Assembly: GCA_019748295.1 (NCBI GenBank)
Contig: JAIEPT010000071.1
Coordinates: forward strand, 1-51,785
Origin: Gemmataceae bacterium
GTDB lineage: Bacteria; Planctomycetota; Planctomycetia; Gemmatales; Gemmataceae
DNA length: 51,785 bases
Direction of reading: 5' to 3'
Shown one piece after another: positions 50,007-51,785 of this stretch. Each line of letters opens with the position of its first letter. Position 1 is the first letter of the stretch. A model generated the notes under the pieces. It was not told where the DNA came from and made no database searches. It saw only the letters and a list, made by a program, of their open reading frames with translations. The position numbers and the translations under genes are program-made.

Positions 50007-51422
50007 TTAGCGCTTGGGGCGATCGCTTTCGATTACAGAGAGGCTCCCGCCAACGGCCCGCTCCAAAGTCGCCAGACGGCGAAAGTAATCGCTCGTCGCC
50101 TCGTATTCCCGATCTTGCACGCCCACGAGACTTCGCTGCGCCTCGATGAGCGTCGTGAACGGACTTTTGCCGGTGACGTAAGCCGTCTGGGCCGCTTTCA
50201 CGCCTTCTCTCGCGGCTGGAGAGATGCTCTTCGCATAGAGTTCCAGCACTCGCGCGCTTTCGACGAGTTGCTCATAGGCCTCCGCGACCTGAAGATTCAC
50301 CTGGTTGATCTTGCTTTGCAGCTCAGCCGATTTTTGGGCGATCTTCGCGCGTGCTTCGGCGACCGCGCCGCTCCGCTTGCCTTGCCAAAGGGGCACGTTC
50401 ATCCGAATGCCCGCCTGAGGCGCCAGGTTGTTCGACTGCCCATTGCCCATGATGGTGTCGTACGCGGCAGAGATTTCGATGTCTGGGTAGTATTCCTTCA
50501 AGGCCAATGCGAACGATGCTTGCTCAACTGCGATCCGGTGCCGAACGGCTCGAAGATCCGGGCGTTGCCCGCGGGCAAGGGCCAAAAGGGAGTCTTGCGA
50601 GGGAAGTCCGAACGGGGGTTGCAACGACTGCGGAGGCGGCGGAAGCGGCTCGTTCGGCTCCGCGCTGCGAAGGGTATTGATCCTGGCAATCGCGACCTTG
50701 CGCATGCGCTCCAGAAGCACCTGGCGCTCGCGCTGCCGGCCTAGCTCGACTTCCGCCTGGAGGACGTCCTGCTGCGGCGCCTGCCCGGTGCGATAGCGAG
50801 TTTCCGCATTTCCCTTGAACTCCTTGAGCAGGCGAAGCCCTTCTCCATTCACGGCAAGCGAACGATCGATGAAAAAGTAGTCGTAAAAAGCGATCTTCGT
50901 CGACTCGATCAGTTGCAGGCGCGTGTCGTCCACGTCGCCTTGAGCGGCGCCGGCCTCCGCAAGCGCAGCTTGCCCCTTCCATTGACGCTTGCCAGGGAAC
51001 GGCAGCTTTTGCGATACTTCGATTCGGTAGCCCGGATCGACTCTGCTTGAGTTGAACGATCTGGGCGCAATCATTCCCCCGACCATCGGGTCGTCAAGGG
51101 CTCGAACTTGCGGGTAACGAGCGCTTGCGGCCTCGAAGGCGGCAATCATCTGACTGAGATTGGGATTGCGGGCAAGCACTTCAGCAACAAGCGCGGAGGC
51201 GGAAAGGATCTCGCGCGCCTCCGATTGGATCGGTTCGGATTCCCTTGGTGCAGTTGGAACGGGAGGAAGGAGCGTCGGTCGGAGAAGCGCATCTTGATTC
51301 GGCGCAGGTTGATCGCGGGGCTGGCACCAAGCGGCATTCGTGAGAATGAAGAATCCCATCGCTGCCGACGAACAGGCAAGCCGCTTTTTGCGCTCGACCC
51401 ATTTGCGAAACTGCGAAACCAT
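50007..51422 (-). CDS. cusC: CusC/CzcC-type TolC family outer-membrane channel
   Basis: A 471-aa protein. The ATG at 51422 has AAGGAG 7 nt upstream. A signal peptide (residues about 13-33) is followed by an extra Pro-rich segment and then the two outer-membrane-factor repeats: about 77-260 (ALVAEVLARNPNLSQMIAAFEAA, GYRIEVSQKLPFPGKRQ, KGNAETRYRTGQAPQQDVLQAEVEL) and about 280-455 (LLALARGQRPDLRAVRHRI, AGIRMNVPLWQGKRSGAVAEARAKI, TAYVTGKSPFTTLIEAQRSL). It forms the trimeric exit duct of the CusCBA pump. First gene of the minus-strand metal operon; no canonical lipobox cysteine is evident. Confidence 0.9.
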   Translation of the reverse strand: MVSQFRKWVERKKRLACSSAAMGFFILTNAAWCQPRDQPAPNQDALLRPTLLPPVPTAPRESEPIQSEAREILSASALVAEVLARNPNLSQMIAAFEAASARYPQVRALDDPMVGGMIAPRSFNSSRVDPGYRIEVSQKLPFPGKRQWKGQAALAEAGAAQGDVDDTRLQLIESTKIAFYDYFFIDRSLAVNGEGLRLLKEFKGNAETRYRTGQAPQQDVLQAEVELGRQRERQVLLERMRKVAIARINTLRSAEPNEPLPPPPQSLQPPFGLPSQDSLLALARGQRPDLRAVRHRIAVEQASFALALKEYYPDIEISAAYDTIMGNGQSNNLAPQAGIRMNVPLWQGKRSGAVAEARAKIAQKSAELQSKINQVNLQVAEAYEQLVESARVLELYAKSISPAAREGVKAAQTAYVTGKSPFTTLIEAQRSLVGVQDREYEATSDYFRRLATLERAVGGSLSVIESDRPKR

Positions 51423-51468
51423 GACGCGACTCCTTCACGCCCCGTTGCCGTCTGAACGCAAGCACTAA

Positions 51469-51760
51469 GGCGAGCGGCAGGAGAAAGTCTATCTCCCTCT
51501 CCCTCCAGTAGAGGGTTGGGGTGAGGGCGTGTGTTGCTCCCTCTCTCTCCGAGCTTGTGATTTTTTGCCGAAAACTCGAAGCAACCCCTCAAAAACCTGG
51601 TGTTTCAGAGGGGTTTTTCTGGCGGTTCGGCAAAAAATCACAAGCTCTCCGGGAGAGGGTTGGGGTGAGGGCGCCTTTTCTCGCGCAACGCCATGTCGCA
51701 CGCCCACACCCCCCGCCCCACTACCGGAGGGGGAGGGGGGTAATGCAGACGCCGCTCGCC
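51469..51760. repeat. TIR-bounded CTCTCCC repeat element, copy 3, enlarged
   Basis: Ends GGCGAGCGGC (51469-51478) and GCCGCTCGCC (51751-51760) are perfect inverted 10-mers. The element is 292 bp, about twice copies 1 and 2, because the block GAGGGTTGGGGTGAGGGCG occurs twice and a 97-bp palindrome lies between the two. It occupies most of the region upstream of cusC; no gene is seen to the window end. Confidence 0.8.
51551..51647. repeat. 97-bp palindromic insertion nested in the repeat
   Basis: Positions 51551-51572 and 51626-51647 are exact 22-bp inverted arms (beginning GAGCTTGTGATTTTTTGCCG). Inside, AACCCCTC (51583-51590) pairs with GAGGGGTT (51608-51615). AT-rich arms contrast with the GC-rich host. 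One transcript direction ends the inner hairpin with TTTTT, so it may also act as a terminator. Confidence 0.85.
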
Positions 51761-51785
51761 ATAAGCGGGGATAAGAGGGAACGGC

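Overview
The window looks like chromosomal DNA of a planctomycete (Planctomycetota). The evidence is a DUF1592-type cytochrome fused by ATGA overlap to a Tat-signalled DUF1552 protein, a PVC-type CxxCH protein, secreted HEAT, WD40 and EF-hand proteins, eukaryote-like zinc-ribbon membrane proteins, high GC, and several dispersed palindromic repeat families. The order or genus cannot be decided from sequence alone. No plasmid, prophage or CRISPR signature was seen.

Layout. 1-73: the 3' end of a group II intron cut by the window edge. 78-1412: an AtuA-type (DUF1446) gene. 1563-3206: a minus-strand four-gene module (ribbon-helix-helix regulator, 262-aa unknown protein, small antitoxin, RelE/ParE-fold toxin) behind one near-consensus promoter. 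3562-12553: recC-recB-recD with ATGA overlaps. 12733-12821: tRNA-Ser(GCU) with its own terminator. 12911-15334: PVC-type haem protein. 15421-22034: three minus-strand zinc-finger genes of unknown function. 22411-23464: a CBS-domain protein and a Fur-family regulator, convergent around a 20-bp-arm hairpin. 24334-25161: a signal-peptide gene interrupted by an in-frame TGA. 25347-30755: a sialate O-acetylesterase-like enzyme and the DUF1552/DUF1592 pair. 31074-32078: a secreted seven-bladed WD40 protein. 32182-37014: a DUF1345 membrane protein, a 74-nt relic of a metal-ATPase gene, a membrane PP2C/SpoIIE phosphatase and a P1B-4-like metal ATPase. 37024-39168: repeat-rich DNA with two small genes. 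39169-41348: secreted HEAT-like and EF-hand proteins. 41522-51422: a CusCBA-type copper/silver efflux system with unusual architecture and two small metal-residue-rich secreted proteins.

How the parts fit. RecBCD repairs double-strand breaks and degrades linear foreign DNA; the toxin-antitoxin-like module beside it could be a defence or stabilisation unit, but this is inference. The right third is a metal-handling region: P1B-4 ATPase at the inner membrane and CusA-B-C spanning both membranes. Fur further left could respond to metals, but nothing in the sequence ties it to these genes.

The strongest candidates for something undescribed are: (1) the four-gene module at 1563-3206; (2) the Cus system, whose pump carries about 310 extra residues and two extra hydrophobic segments, whose adaptor ends in two Cys-repeat domains, and which is bracketed by two small proteins with similar C-terminal tails; (3) the zinc-ribbon cluster at 15421-22034 with a threefold NKTML motif; and (4) several repeat families, including a perfect 50-bp palindrome, a four-copy 67-bp element in alternating orientation, and a TIR-bounded element interrupted by a 97-bp palindrome.
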